Below the pieces are notes generated by a model. The model was not told the origin of the DNA and searched no databases. It saw only the letters and a program-made list of their open reading frames with translations. DNA of 64,000 nucleotides from Mycobacterium sp. E796. Its GTDB lineage: Bacteria; Actinomycetota; Actinomycetes; Mycobacteriales; Mycobacteriaceae. Position 1 is the first letter of the stretch, and each line of letters opens with the position of its first letter. Where the stretch lies: the NCBI RefSeq assembly GCF_001672815.1, contig NZ_LZKK01000212.1, positions 1 to 64,000 of the forward strand, given 5' to 3'. Both the position numbers and the translations under genes were made by a program. Positions 8,793 through 17,717 of the stretch are shown here, one piece after another.

Positions 8793-9812
8793 GTGAAATG
8801 GGGCCTGCCGTGGCCCGGCCGGGAATCAGCAGCGCACGCGGAGGTTTCCGGTGCCAGCGCGTTCTGCGCTGGTGAATTCAGCGACCTCAACGCATATGTG
8901 ACTGGTGCAGAGATGGCGCTAGCAACCTCGACAGCGATGATCGGTCCCGGCGTCGCCTACGCTTTCGCGCGTTCGCCGTTTGTCCACGCCGCAGCCGCCC
9001 GTCATTTGTCGAAACTGGCGCCGGGTCGAGTCTTCTTGGGACTTGGGGCGGGTACTCCGCGGATGAACCGGGACTGGTTCGGTGTCGACGCGAGCCGCCC
9101 CGCACTTCGGATGTCTGAGCTGGTCCTAGCGATCAAGGCCTTTCTGGGCGCGGACAATGGCGACCGGATAAGGTATGACGGGGATTTCTACAGCATCGAC
9201 GCGGATATACGGGCGCCAGTTCTCGGGCCCCTCGACGTCCCAATTCTCATCGGCGCCTTCAACAAGCACATGCTGCGCACAGCCGGATGCGTCGCAGACG
9301 GCATGTTGGGTCACGGCCTGTTCACCGATCGCTGGTGGAACGACGTCGTTGAGCCCGAACTGACCCACGGGGCCGAATCGGTCGGACGTGACGCCAAGGA
9401 CTTGCGGCGCTGGGGTTGGTTGATTACGGCGATTGACGATGAGGACCCCGAACGTGCGATACGTGAGGCGAAACTGCAGATCGCCTTCTATCTGACCGTG
9501 CGCAGCTATGACTCACTCGCGGAATTGCACGGATGGCAAGACCAAGTTGCCGCGATCCGCGCAACTTTTCGTTCCGCTCGCCCAGACGCCATCGCCGACC
9601 ACGTCGATGACGACATGCTCTGGTCGATCGCCGTCTGCGGCGACCAGGCGCAAGCGAAAGACATGCTGCGTGCCCGAAGTCACTTGCCCGATACCGCGTT
9701 CATCTCGCCACCGAGCTTCCTGGTCGGCCGGCGACGACGCGCACAATATGATGGCGCTGCCATCCGATTCGCGACTCAATGTATTGGAACGGACGCCACT
9801 GCCAGACCCTAA
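8793..9812 (+). CDS. LLM-class F420-type oxidoreductase
   Basis: This is a 339-residue TIM-barrel protein of the luciferase-like family: a middle segment HLSKLAPGRVFLGLGAGTPRMNRDW, then VPILIGAFNKHMLRTAGCVADG. Family members use F420 or flavin. The start at GTG 8793 is weakly supported and the true start could lie some codons away. It is followed immediately by transposase debris, so its 3' neighbourhood has been rearranged. The substrate is unknown. Confidence 0.7.
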   Translation: MKWGLPWPGRESAAHAEVSGASAFCAGEFSDLNAYVTGAEMALATSTAMIGPGVAYAFARSPFVHAAAARHLSKLAPGRVFLGLGAGTPRMNRDWFGVDASRPALRMSELVLAIKAFLGADNGDRIRYDGDFYSIDADIRAPVLGPLDVPILIGAFNKHMLRTAGCVADGMLGHGLFTDRWWNDVVEPELTHGAESVGRDAKDLRRWGWLITAIDDEDPERAIREAKLQIAFYLTVRSYDSLAELHGWQDQVAAIRATFRSARPDAIADHVDDDMLWSIAVCGDQAQAKDMLRARSHLPDTAFISPPSFLVGRRRRAQYDGAAIRFATQCIGTDATARP

Positions 9813-9824
9813 GTGCCAGCGACC

Positions 9825-10500
9825 GTCTCGCTAAACCTTGTCACTAGTAGTCATCTGCTGATCGCCCGGATCGTGGAGCCCACCAGCTTGCTCGATGTCG
9901 ATCGGGTTGTGGCTGAACTTGGCTGCACATCAGTTTCATTGTCGACGCGCAAACGCACCCCGCGCCGGGCGTCCGTGCGGGTGGCTACCGCGACCAGATC
10001 GCCGCGGCGTGCTTCACTCATGCTTGCAGCGCCGGCGATGTCAGCCGGCTACTCCAAGGAAGGCCGCGTCGGCCCGCAGATCGTGGTCGGGATGCTGGTC
10101 GACCGGTGCGGATTCCCTTTGGAGATAGGCTGTTTCGAGGGCAACAAGGCCGCGACTTTGACCATCGTGCCGATCGTCAAGGCATTCCAGCAGCACCATG
10201 ACATCACCGACATGGTTGTCGTCGCCGTCGCCGGTATGCTCGCTGCCGGCAACCTGCGCGACCTTGATGATGTCGGGTTGGGTTTCATCGTCGGATCCCA
10301 GGTCACCAAAGCACCCAGCGATCTGGCATCCCTTTTTCATTGGCATGGTGACGTTTTCGCCGACGGCCAGATCATCCGCAAGGTGAAAGGCGACCCCGTG
10401 TGGAATCCCTAGACCCACACGAAGTCTTGGCGGGCGGTGTATTCGACCAAAACGGCGGTGCGCGACAACAAGACGCTGAACCTGTGAGGGGGACAAAGCC
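9825..10500 (+). pseudogene. IS1634-like transposase remnant
   Basis: Translated pieces match an IS1634-type transposase: IARIVEPTS, GYSKEGRVGPQIVVGMLVDR, then GCFEGNKAATLTIVPIVKAF, DMVVVAVAGML, FIVGSQVTKAPSDL and HWHGDVFADGQII. At least one frameshift separates the first two pieces (about 9975-10050). A TAG at about 10411 interrupts the frame where the copy at 60.2 kb reads through, and the frame breaks again near 10486. It is not functional. A sister remnant lies inverted at 60240-60775. Confidence 0.8.
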
Positions 10501-10653
10501 CGCGCGGTCGGCGACGGCGACCAACCTGCCCGCCCGAGTCCGGAGTTCGCCCCAGCACCAGTCTTACGATGTCGACCTCCAGCGCCGGCTCTGGGCGGTA
10601 TCCGAAGACCTGACCGGCGTGACCTTCTAGCTCGACGACATCCCTACCGCCAC

Positions 10654-10740
10654 GATGTTGTAAAGGCCGGCAAGGTGCGCTATCTCGGGGCGTCGTCGAT
10701 GCGGGCGTGGCAGTTCGCGCGGATGCAGCACACCGCGGAG
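10654..10740 (+). pseudogene. Aldo/keto reductase fragment
   Basis: A 29-codon stretch reads DVVKAGKVRYLGASSM followed by RAWQFARMQHTAE, the conserved central segment of aldo/keto reductases (YLGAS with the following Trp-Gln-Phe). No start or flanking domains remain, so this is a relic between IS debris and the P450 operon. Confidence 0.65.
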
Positions 10741-10787
10741 TTACCCGCGACGGTTTTGACCTCGGGATGCAGCAGTGGAACCGTGCC

Positions 10788-10833
10788 GGGTCAAGTCCAG
10801 TCACGTGGTGTACGACGTGACTGGACTTGACCC
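10788..10833. repeat. Strong hairpin, 19-bp perfect arms
   Basis: Bases 10788-10806 (GGGTCAAGTCCAGTCACGT) and 10815-10833 are exact reverse complements around an 8-base loop. No T-run follows, so it is more likely an IS end or recombination relic than an intrinsic terminator, although it lies beyond the 3' end of the ferredoxin gene. Confidence 0.7.
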
Positions 10834-11008
10834 CGCCCAATTGCGGGACGCCCTGTGGTGCAACGGGTTTGATCTCTTTGGCAGTTGCCGTCCTGACGTC
10901 GCAGTGCAAGTTGGGCATGATCGACTCTGCCCGGGCTCCCGTCAAGGTCGCGGCGTTGCCGTGGGCTTTGGATCGGTTGGGTCGATGTCCGCGTTTGCCT
11001 GTTGTTCG

Positions 11009-11203
11009 TTAGTCTTCCTCGATTGCCAACGCAACTTCGGGGCAGGACTGGACGCCTTGCCGCGCACGCGGCTCCTGGTCCGGGCCAATCTCGCGGTCGT
11101 GCACCGCCGAGTACCCGGAATCGTCGATAGGGAACAGCTCGGGGTCCACGGCATAGCACAGAGCGTGGCCAGCACACCTCGATTGGTGCAGGGTGAGTCG
11201 CAC
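11009..11203 (-). CDS. [3Fe-4S]-type ferredoxin, P450 partner
   Basis: This 64-residue ferredoxin has the spacing C-x5-C (CAGHALC) and a distal CP (SCPEVALAIEED), the three-cysteine pattern of the single-cluster ferredoxins that pass electrons to actinobacterial P450s. GTG 11203 has AGGAG about 8 bases upstream. It is immediately downstream of the P450 gene on the same strand and almost certainly serves it. Confidence 0.85.
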   Translation of the reverse strand: MRLTLHQSRCAGHALCYAVDPELFPIDDSGYSAVHDREIGPDQEPRARQGVQSCPEVALAIEED

Positions 11204-11284
11204 TGAGGATGTCTCCTTTCGTTCTGATGATCTGCGGAGGGCTGTGCAGTCGGAGGCCCAAGCGGCGCCACGCCTTGCTTTTCG

Positions 11285-12511
11285 CTACAACTGGAGGTCG
11301 GCGCCTTCGCGAGGTCCCGGCGTGAACGTCGCGGGCAGGTTGACCCAGCCGTTGACGACGGCGATCGATCGATATCGGCGCGCTTCCGAGCTGATCTCGA
11401 AGTCCGGCAGGCGCCGGAGCACCTCCTCGAGCATCACCTTGAACTCCACGCGCGCGAAGTTCGATCCCAGGCAACGGTGGATGCCGATACCGAAGGTTTG
11501 ATGCCGATTGGGGAACCGGTCGATGCGCAGTTCGCTGGGGTCGTCGAAGGCCTCTTCGTCGAAGTTGGCCGATGACCAGGAGAGCTGAACGCGTTCGCCT
11601 GCGCTTATTTGCTGTCCGCGGATCACACAATCTTTCGTGGCAGTGCGCGCTAGAGCTTGCACGGGGGCGAAATAGCGAAGGAACTCCTCGGTGGCCTGTG
11701 GAATCAATGCCGGATCGGCGGTGAGCTGCCGCCGCACGTCTTCATGACGCGACAGATACTCGAGCACGCTGCTGAGGAGGGAGCCGGTGGTGTCCACGCC
11801 ACCCATGATCACGAGCGTGACAATCTCGGAAAGCCTTGCGTCATCGAGCGGTTCGCCGTTGACGCGGGCTTGCACCAGCGTGGACAGCAGATCGTCCTTC
11901 GGTGATTCCCGACGCTGGGCGACGGTATCGAAGACGCGGCCCATCAGCGTTCCGAATTCCATCAAGGCTGAGGCGAACTCAGGTGTGTCCTGGGGGTTGT
12001 GGACCATCGCGTGGGTGGCGTCAGAAAAGGCGCGCCAACCGTCCTTCGGCAGGCCCAGGAAATCCATGGTGAAGATCGAAGGCACCGGATTGGCGAGGTC
12101 GCTCACGAGGTCGCAGCGGCCAGACTCGATGAACTGGTCGATGCAGAAGGTCGTCACTTTTCGAATATACGGTTCCCAATCCTTCGCCGCCGCAGGGGAA
12201 AAGGCGGGATTGAGAAGCTTGCGATATGCGGTGAACTCCGGGGGGTCCATCTCGATGGGGACTTGGCGCATGGCCGCCGTCGGAATCGTGACGCCGTGGT
12301 GTGAGCCGTCTGGCTTGACGTAGAACGAGGAGAACCCGACGTCGTCGCGAGCCACCTGTGCGATGTCGTCGTACTTGCTGAGCTGCCAGAAGCCGCCTTG
12401 CGCTTCGCTGTATGCGACGGGACACTTTTGTCTGTTCTCGGCGTTGATCTCCCGCCATCGTTCGGCGTACTCGGGCGAGTTGTGGTCGAAGTCGATGGTG
12501 GGGTGAGACAT
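11285..12511 (-). CDS. Cytochrome P450
   Basis: This is a 408-residue soluble bacterial P450: I-helix oxygen-binding motif GGVDTTGSL, K-helix ExxR (EEFLR), and haem-binding loop FGIGIHRCLGSNFAR with the cysteine ligand. It hydroxylates a hydrophobic substrate using electrons from the adjacent ferredoxin; the ferredoxin reductase is not in the window. The divergent TetR gene at 12645 probably controls this pair through the intergenic operator. Confidence 0.9.
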   Translation of the reverse strand: MSHPTIDFDHNSPEYAERWREINAENRQKCPVAYSEAQGGFWQLSKYDDIAQVARDDVGFSSFYVKPDGSHHGVTIPTAAMRQVPIEMDPPEFTAYRKLLNPAFSPAAAKDWEPYIRKVTTFCIDQFIESGRCDLVSDLANPVPSIFTMDFLGLPKDGWRAFSDATHAMVHNPQDTPEFASALMEFGTLMGRVFDTVAQRRESPKDDLLSTLVQARVNGEPLDDARLSEIVTLVIMGGVDTTGSLLSSVLEYLSRHEDVRRQLTADPALIPQATEEFLRYFAPVQALARTATKDCVIRGQQISAGERVQLSWSSANFDEEAFDDPSELRIDRFPNRHQTFGIGIHRCLGSNFARVEFKVMLEEVLRRLPDFEISSEARRYRSIAVVNGWVNLPATFTPGPREGADLQL

Positions 12512-12590
12512 CGGGGTTTCCTTCGGATCGGGACTATTCGCGCGCTTGGCTACATGACCCTGTGGCAGGTGAGGTGCGCTGGGTCACACG

Positions 12591-12607
12591 TTATACCGGA
12601 CGGTAAT
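12591..12607. promoter_or_regulatory. Candidate TetR operator
   Basis: TTATACC-GGAC-GGTAATC is a near-perfect inverted repeat (5 of 6 positions per arm) between the divergent P450 and TetR genes, about 40 bases upstream of the TetR start. Confidence 0.5.
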
Positions 12608-12644
12608 CGTCCGCAAGAAGGTTTCGGCGGTATTGTCTGCATTT

Positions 12645-13277
12645 ATGACGATCCGTGGCCGCGCAGCGACGACAGGGGAGGGACGCGGCCGACCGCGTGA
12701 TCCGGCGGCCGACGACCGCATCATGAGGGCGGCGCTAGAAGAATACGCGCGCTCCGGCTGGTCTGGCTTCTCGATTGATGGGGTCGCCCGGACGGCCCGC
12801 GTCGGCAAGTCATCGATCTACCTGCGCTGGCGCACAAAAGAGCAATTGTTGCTCGACAGTGTGCGGGCCTACGCCTCGCCGCTGACGACGGATATCGACA
12901 GCGGCACGCTTCTTGGTGACCTGCACACGCTCACCGTCTCGTTGCTGCGGTACTTCTTAGATCCTGCGGGTTGGACAACCGTACGCATCGCGATCGATTC
13001 CAAGTCGAGCGGACCGATGCAAGTCCTCAGTGCACAGGTACGGCCATTGTTTCTGGCCATGTCGAGTGTCATCCTGCAACGCGCCGTCGATCGAGGCGAG
13101 GTGGATGCTGCGGTGTGCCCCCAGGCCGCCACCGAGGTTTTGTTTGGCGCAGTGCTGATGCACGTCATCTCGCTGGATCCCGACAGCTTCGATGACGCGT
13201 GTGCCAACGCCGACGATCATGTGGCCCCGCTGGTCAAAATCGTGGCGGGCGGATTGAGTCGCAGCATCGGTGTCTGA
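12645..13277 (+). CDS. TetR-family regulator
   Basis: This is a 210-residue regulator with an N-terminal helix-turn-helix (FSIDGVARTARVGKSSIYLRW) and a helical ligand domain. ATG 12645 is chosen over TTG 12633 because the conserved family start follows it closely. It is divergent from the P450-ferredoxin operon and likely represses it and itself; the inducer is unknown. Confidence 0.85.
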   Translation: MTIRGRAATTGEGRGRPRDPAADDRIMRAALEEYARSGWSGFSIDGVARTARVGKSSIYLRWRTKEQLLLDSVRAYASPLTTDIDSGTLLGDLHTLTVSLLRYFLDPAGWTTVRIAIDSKSSGPMQVLSAQVRPLFLAMSSVILQRAVDRGEVDAAVCPQAATEVLFGAVLMHVISLDPDSFDDACANADDHVAPLVKIVAGGLSRSIGV

Positions 13278-13362
13278 GCTGGTTCGGCGGGGCGTCACGG
13301 AACGATGGCGCACGCGCGTTGAGCGCAGAATCGATCACCGGTCGCAGTGTCGCCGCGTAGCG

Positions 13363-13845
13363 CTACGCCTTGCGCGGTGATGAGGTTGAGATCATTAGTG
13401 ACTGAAGGACCCCACGGTTAGCATCGGGAATTTCCTCGGGTCCACTGGAGCCGACCAGGACGAGCGCGGTGTCGCAGATACTTATGCAGCTGTCGCCGAT
13501 GAATAGCGCGGTCGAGGCGATGATGGAGCTGCGGCCGACCTTGCTGACCCCCGCCGCGGCGTCGAATTCCGCCGGCCAGTGTGCCTCAGCAAGGAAGTGC
13601 ACGACATTTTGGGCCGTCACGACCCGCAGGTAACGGCTCCCAACGTCGTAGATGTCCGGAAAAGCGGCCCGATTCAGTCGAGCGCGCATATCCTCGTGCA
13701 GCGCCTCGAGCGCCAAGTTGTTCAGGTGGCCGTTGACGTCCATGTCGCCGTACCGCGCCTGCAACGATTCCCTGAGTGGAAAGGCTTCCGGTCGAAGGCG
13801 ATCGGCGTGCGGGCGCGGCGCCATCTGGTGAGTGAGTGTGGACAT
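13363..13845 (-). CDS. Acyl-CoA thioesterase-like hotdog protein
   Basis: This is a 160-residue single hotdog domain of the 4HBT type. The segment RYGDMDVNGHLNN carries the Asp that is catalytic in 4-hydroxybenzoyl-CoA thioesterases. It would hydrolyse an acyl-CoA. It lies downstream of the acyl-CoA dehydrogenase on the same strand after a 140-base gap. Confidence 0.75.
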   Translation of the reverse strand: MSTLTHQMAPRPHADRLRPEAFPLRESLQARYGDMDVNGHLNNLALEALHEDMRARLNRAAFPDIYDVGSRYLRVVTAQNVVHFLAEAHWPAEFDAAAGVSKVGRSSIIASTALFIGDSCISICDTALVLVGSSGPEEIPDANRGVLQSLMISTSSPRKA

Positions 13846-13985
13846 GTTCTCGATACTCAGCGTCGTAACTCCGGGGAGGCGATGGTCGGTGAGCGGTCAG
13901 GACCGCGTGCACCCTTTGTGGTGCGCCGGGCCAACGACGATGACAGATCTGTCCTCGATCTCCGTTCCGGCCGCGGTTTCACTCT

Positions 13986-15134
13986 TCAGAATCCGAGGTC
14001 TCGACCGATGATGTCCTTCATGATTTCGGTGGTACCGCCGAAGATCGTGGAGATGCGAACGTCGCAGTAAGCCTTGGCTACCGGATACTCGAGCATGTAG
14101 CCGTAGCCGCCGTGGAGCTGTACGCAATGGTCGACGACCTTCTTGTGCAGTTCGGTACACCACCACTTGGCTTTCGCGGCGTCAACAGCGGTCAGGGTCT
14201 GGTCGAGCACCCGCGAAATGCAGCTATCGATGTAGGCGGTGGCGATGTCGAGCTCGGTTGCCATCTCGGCAAGGGTGAACCTATTGGCCTGAAACGAACC
14301 GATCGATTGGCCAAAAGCCTTCCTGTCGCTCGCGTAGGTCACCGTTTGTTGGAAGATTGCGCGTGCCCCGGCGACGGACCCGATGGCGATCGAGAGGCGT
14401 TCTGAGGGAAGGTTTTCCATCAGATGGTAGAAGCCGCGACCCTCTGTTCCCAATAGATTCGATATCGGCACCCGGCAGTCGGTGAAGGACAGCTCTGCAG
14501 TGTCTTGGGCATGTAGGCCGACCTTGGCAAGTTTGCGGCCCCGCTCGAAGCCGATGGCGCCGTCCTCGACGGCGATGAGACTGAACCCCCTGTGCCCGGC
14601 GCCGGGGTCGGTTCGGCACACGACTATGATGACGTCAGAAAGGATTCCGTTGGAAATAAACGTCTTCTGACCGTTGATGACCCATTCGTCGCCGTCGCGC
14701 TTGGCCGAGGTGCGGATCCCGGCAAGGTCGGAGCCCGCGTCGGGCTCGCTCATAGCGATGGCAAACGTGAGCTCGCCGGCGGCCAGGCCAGTGAGCCATC
14801 GGCGGCGTTGCTCTTCGGTGGCGAGCCTGAGCAGGTACGGCGCGATGATGTCGTTGAGCAGCGTAAGGGCAGGGCCGTACAACATCGACTTCGATTGTTC
14901 CTCGGCGACGATGGCGTTGTAACGGAAGTCGTCGACCCCGAGACCGCCGTACTCCTCGGGTACGGCGAAACCGAGCACCCCGGCCTTGGCGGCCGCTTTG
15001 TATACCGTCGGGTCAACCTGACCGTCACGCTCCCACTGTGAGTGAAAGGGAGCAACCTCCCGCGCCAGGAAGTCCCGAACAACAGTCCGGAAGTCTTCGT
15101 GTTCCGGGGTGAACAACGGGCGCGCTGCAGGCAT
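13986..15134 (-). CDS. Acyl-CoA dehydrogenase
   Basis: This is a 382-residue FAD enzyme introducing the alpha-beta double bond in acyl-CoA. Motifs include AIAMSEPDAGSDLAGI, the FAD/substrate loop WVINGQKTFISNG, LHGGYGYMLEYPVAKAYCD with the candidate catalytic Glu, and the C-terminal IFGGTTEIMKDIIGRDL. It is divergent from the aldehyde-dehydrogenase operon at 15352; two copies of the recurrent AT-rich motif lie between. Confidence 0.9.
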   Translation of the reverse strand: MPAARPLFTPEHEDFRTVVRDFLAREVAPFHSQWERDGQVDPTVYKAAAKAGVLGFAVPEEYGGLGVDDFRYNAIVAEEQSKSMLYGPALTLLNDIIAPYLLRLATEEQRRRWLTGLAAGELTFAIAMSEPDAGSDLAGIRTSAKRDGDEWVINGQKTFISNGILSDVIIVVCRTDPGAGHRGFSLIAVEDGAIGFERGRKLAKVGLHAQDTAELSFTDCRVPISNLLGTEGRGFYHLMENLPSERLSIAIGSVAGARAIFQQTVTYASDRKAFGQSIGSFQANRFTLAEMATELDIATAYIDSCISRVLDQTLTAVDAAKAKWWCTELHKKVVDHCVQLHGGYGYMLEYPVAKAYCDVRISTIFGGTTEIMKDIIGRDLGF

Positions 15135-15166
15135 TGCGAAGAGCCTTTCTTCTCGACTTCGGACAG

Positions 15167-15185
15167 CATAATGATTTAACTGATT
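15167..15185. promoter_or_regulatory. Recurrent AT-rich motif, acyl-CoA dehydrogenase promoter
   Basis: CATAATGATTTAACTGATT sits about 30 bases upstream of the acyl-CoA dehydrogenase start. It closely matches CATAATGATCTAGCTTATC at 34892, upstream of another acyl-CoA dehydrogenase. Confidence 0.45.
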
Positions 15186-15311
15186 GCGTGCTAGTCTTGC
15201 GGGATCGCGGCGGACGGTCCTGAAGGCCTGGCCCCAGAAAAGGAAGCGCTCATCGTCTGTGTCGATGGGCCGACATCGTGGGTTGACCTCGCGAGCCGCA
15301 TCACCTAAAAC

Positions 15312-15330
15312 TTAATAATCTAACCATTAA
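15312..15330. promoter_or_regulatory. Recurrent AT-rich motif, ALDH operon promoter
   Basis: TTAATAATCTAACCATTAA has terminal inverted TTAAT/ATTAA arms and shares ATCTAACCA with the site at 3659. It lies just upstream of the ribosome site of the aldehyde dehydrogenase. Confidence 0.5.
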
Positions 15331-15351
15331 AGCTGGTTGCAAGGAGTAGAG

Positions 15352-16800
15352 ATGACTGATCGCAGTGCGCCTCCCGTGCATTTGCGGATAAACGGCGAGC
15401 ATCTGGCGGAGGGGTCCGGCGGGATCTATGAACATGTGGATCCGGCGACCGGCAAAGTCAACGCGAAGATTCCCCTGGCGGGTAAGGCCGACATCGATCG
15501 CGCGGTGCGCGCCGCACATACCGCTTATCAGTCATGGCGCGCCACGCCGCCCGCCCAGCGCCGCGCGCACCTGTTCAAGCTCGCGGATCTAATCGACGCG
15601 AATGCGGCGGAATTCGCTCGGCGCGCTGCGCTGGACAACGGCACTCCGGTGACAATGGGTGCCATGGCCCTTCCGCTGGTCACGGAGTGGACGCGGTACT
15701 ACGCGGGCTGGGCCGACAAGATCAGTGGCGACGTCACGGGCCAGCCGACGCAGGACGGCGAGTTGGCCTACACGCTGCGCCAGCCCTATGGCGTGATCGG
15801 CATCATCGTGACATGGAACGGGCCGCTGATGTCGGTGGCAATGAAGGTTCCTGCCGCGGTCGCGGCGGGCAACACCGTCGTGGTGAAACCGGCGGAACTG
15901 ACGCCGTTCGCGCCCGAGTTGTTCATGGATCTCGTCGAGCAAGCCGGCTTCCCGCCGGGTGTGATCAACATGGTGCCCGGGACCGCCGAAGCGGGGGAGC
16001 AGTTGGTCAGCCACGAGCTGGTGAAGAAGGTGTCCTTCACAGGTGGGCCGTCCACGGCGACGAAGATCCTGCAGACATGTTCGGCAACCATGAAACCTGT
16101 GGTGTTAGAGCTCGGTGGCAAGTCCGCCAACATCGTCTTCGAGGACGCCGATTTGTCGTTGGTCAGTTCTCATGCCGCGTTCATGTCGGTGGGGTTGCTC
16201 AGCGGGCAGGGGTGCGCATTCCCCACGCGCCTTCTGGTGCACGAGGCGGTCCACGACCAGGTCCTCGACGGCGTCAAGGCGACGGCGGCCGGCATCGTCA
16301 CGGGGGATCCGTTCGACCCGACCACCGTGTCAGGGCCGGTGGTGAGCGCCGCCGCCGCCGAGCGCATCATCGGCATGATCGAGCGCGCTACGACCGAGGG
16401 CGCCACCCTGGTCTGCGGCGGCAATCGGCTCGACCGTGACGGATTCTACGTCCAGCCAACGGTTTTCACGGACGTCGACCCCGGATCTGAACTTGCTCAG
16501 AACGAGGTCTTCGGCCCGGTGCTGGCCATCACCAAATTCCGCACTGATGAGGAGGCGATCGCCATTGCCAATAGCACGCGTTACGGGTTGTCGGGATATA
16601 TCCAGACGAAAAATCTTCGGCGCGCACACCGGGTCGCCGCGGAACTGGAGACCGGCGAGGTTCTCATCAACGGCGCGATGAATCTCGCCGCCCACCGCCC
16701 CTTCGGAGGGATCGGGTTCAGCGGCGTGGGTAAGGAAGGCGGTCGTGCCGGCTTGGAGGAATTTGTGCAGAACAAGAGCATCGCGGTGGGGCTGGCCTGA
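15352..16800 (+). CDS. Aldehyde dehydrogenase
   Basis: This is a 482-residue NAD(P)-dependent aldehyde dehydrogenase. Motifs include the Rossmann contact VTWNGPLMSVAMK, the general-base Glu in LELGGKSAN, the nucleophilic Cys in SGQGCAFPTRL, and EVFGPVLAITKF. ATG 15352 follows AAGGAG. It oxidises an aldehyde to the acid and is translationally coupled (stop and start share bases) to the mycofactocin-type SDR, suggesting alcohol to aldehyde to acid in one pathway. Confidence 0.9.
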   Translation: MTDRSAPPVHLRINGEHLAEGSGGIYEHVDPATGKVNAKIPLAGKADIDRAVRAAHTAYQSWRATPPAQRRAHLFKLADLIDANAAEFARRAALDNGTPVTMGAMALPLVTEWTRYYAGWADKISGDVTGQPTQDGELAYTLRQPYGVIGIIVTWNGPLMSVAMKVPAAVAAGNTVVVKPAELTPFAPELFMDLVEQAGFPPGVINMVPGTAEAGEQLVSHELVKKVSFTGGPSTATKILQTCSATMKPVVLELGGKSANIVFEDADLSLVSSHAAFMSVGLLSGQGCAFPTRLLVHEAVHDQVLDGVKATAAGIVTGDPFDPTTVSGPVVSAAAAERIIGMIERATTEGATLVCGGNRLDRDGFYVQPTVFTDVDPGSELAQNEVFGPVLAITKFRTDEEAIAIANSTRYGLSGYIQTKNLRRAHRVAAELETGEVLINGAMNLAAHRPFGGIGFSGVGKEGGRAGLEEFVQNKSIAVGLA

Positions 16801-17645
16801 TGTTGAACGCCAAAGGCGAGAAGATCGCGATCGATTCATTGGAAGGTCGGGTTGCCTTCATCACCGGCGTTGCGCGCGGTCAGGGGCGTGCTCATGCGGT
16901 GCGGCTGGCCCAACTCGGAGTCGACATCATCGGTGTCGACATCTGTGCGGATCTGGAATCGTTCAACTATCCGTGCGCCACCGTTGAAGATCTCGAGGAG
17001 ACGCAGCGCCTGGTGGAGAAGGAGGGGCGTCGCATGGTGGCGGGCATTGCCGACGTCCGCGACTTCGCCGAACTCAAGGCGGTCTTCGACGCCGGCTGGG
17101 CCGAATTCGGCCGCGTCGACATCGTCATCGCTAACGCAGGAATCATTCGATTAGGGCCCGAAAGCAACCCGGCCACCGAGTGGCAGGACACGATCGACAT
17201 TCTGCTCACCGGAACGTTCAATACCGTTCGCGTGTCTGTTGATCGGATGCGGGAGGCGGGGCGCGGTGGGTCGATCGTCATCACGTCGTCCTCATCGGGT
17301 CTGAAGGGCACGGCATCTCCGGATGCGAGCGCACAGGCCTACACTGCGGCCAAACGCGGATTGGTCGGCTATATGCAGGTGCTTGCCAACCTGTATGCAC
17401 CAGAGATGATCCGGGTGAACACGATCCACCCCACCGGGGTGTTGTCCGGGATGACGATGAATGCCGCCATGGCCGAGGTGGCAGCGGCTCCCGGCAGCAA
17501 CATAGCCCAGATGCAGAACGCGTTGCCCATCCCGATTCTCGACGCTGAAGATATCGCCAACGCGGTGGCTTACCTGGTATCGGATGAGGCCCAGTTCATT
17601 ACCGGAACACAGTGGGCGCTCGACGCGGGCTTTTCCGTGCGCTAG
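16800..17645 (+). CDS. Mycofactocin-coupled SDR oxidoreductase
   Basis: This is a 281-residue short-chain dehydrogenase: TGVARGQGRAHA glycine-rich loop, NAG (IVIANAGI), catalytic Ser and YTAAK. The insertion after the second beta strand (DICADLESFNYPCATVEDLEET) is the hallmark of the mycofactocin-coupled SDR family, in which NAD is held tightly and electrons go to mycofactocin. It overlaps the ALDH stop, so the pair probably oxidises an alcohol to the acid. Confidence 0.85.
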   Translation: MLNAKGEKIAIDSLEGRVAFITGVARGQGRAHAVRLAQLGVDIIGVDICADLESFNYPCATVEDLEETQRLVEKEGRRMVAGIADVRDFAELKAVFDAGWAEFGRVDIVIANAGIIRLGPESNPATEWQDTIDILLTGTFNTVRVSVDRMREAGRGGSIVITSSSSGLKGTASPDASAQAYTAAKRGLVGYMQVLANLYAPEMIRVNTIHPTGVLSGMTMNAAMAEVAAAPGSNIAQMQNALPIPILDAEDIANAVAYLVSDEAQFITGTQWALDAGFSVR

Positions 17646-17692
17646 GCCGGGCATCGAAGTAGGAGGTTGGTGGTCCACCGATTATGTTTGGC

Positions 17693-17714
17693 TTAGTAAT
17701 ATTGTTAAACTATA
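17693..17714. promoter_or_regulatory. AT-rich motif upstream of the second ALDH
   Basis: TTAGTAATATTGTTAAACTA contains inverted TAGT/ACTA ends and resembles 8684-8705. It lies directly against the GTG start at 17718, so the transcript may be leaderless or repressed at the start. Confidence 0.4.
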
Positions 17715-17717
17715 TCG

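Noticed and set aside
10409-11206. Overlapping open frames on both strands around the hairpin
   Set aside because: They cross IS and aldo/keto-reductase debris and the ferredoxin; none has a start with ribosome site or a coherent domain.
15534-16439. Forward frame of 301 codons inside the aldehyde dehydrogenase
   Set aside because: It overlaps the clear ALDH frame and is Arg-rich, typical of a high-GC shadow.
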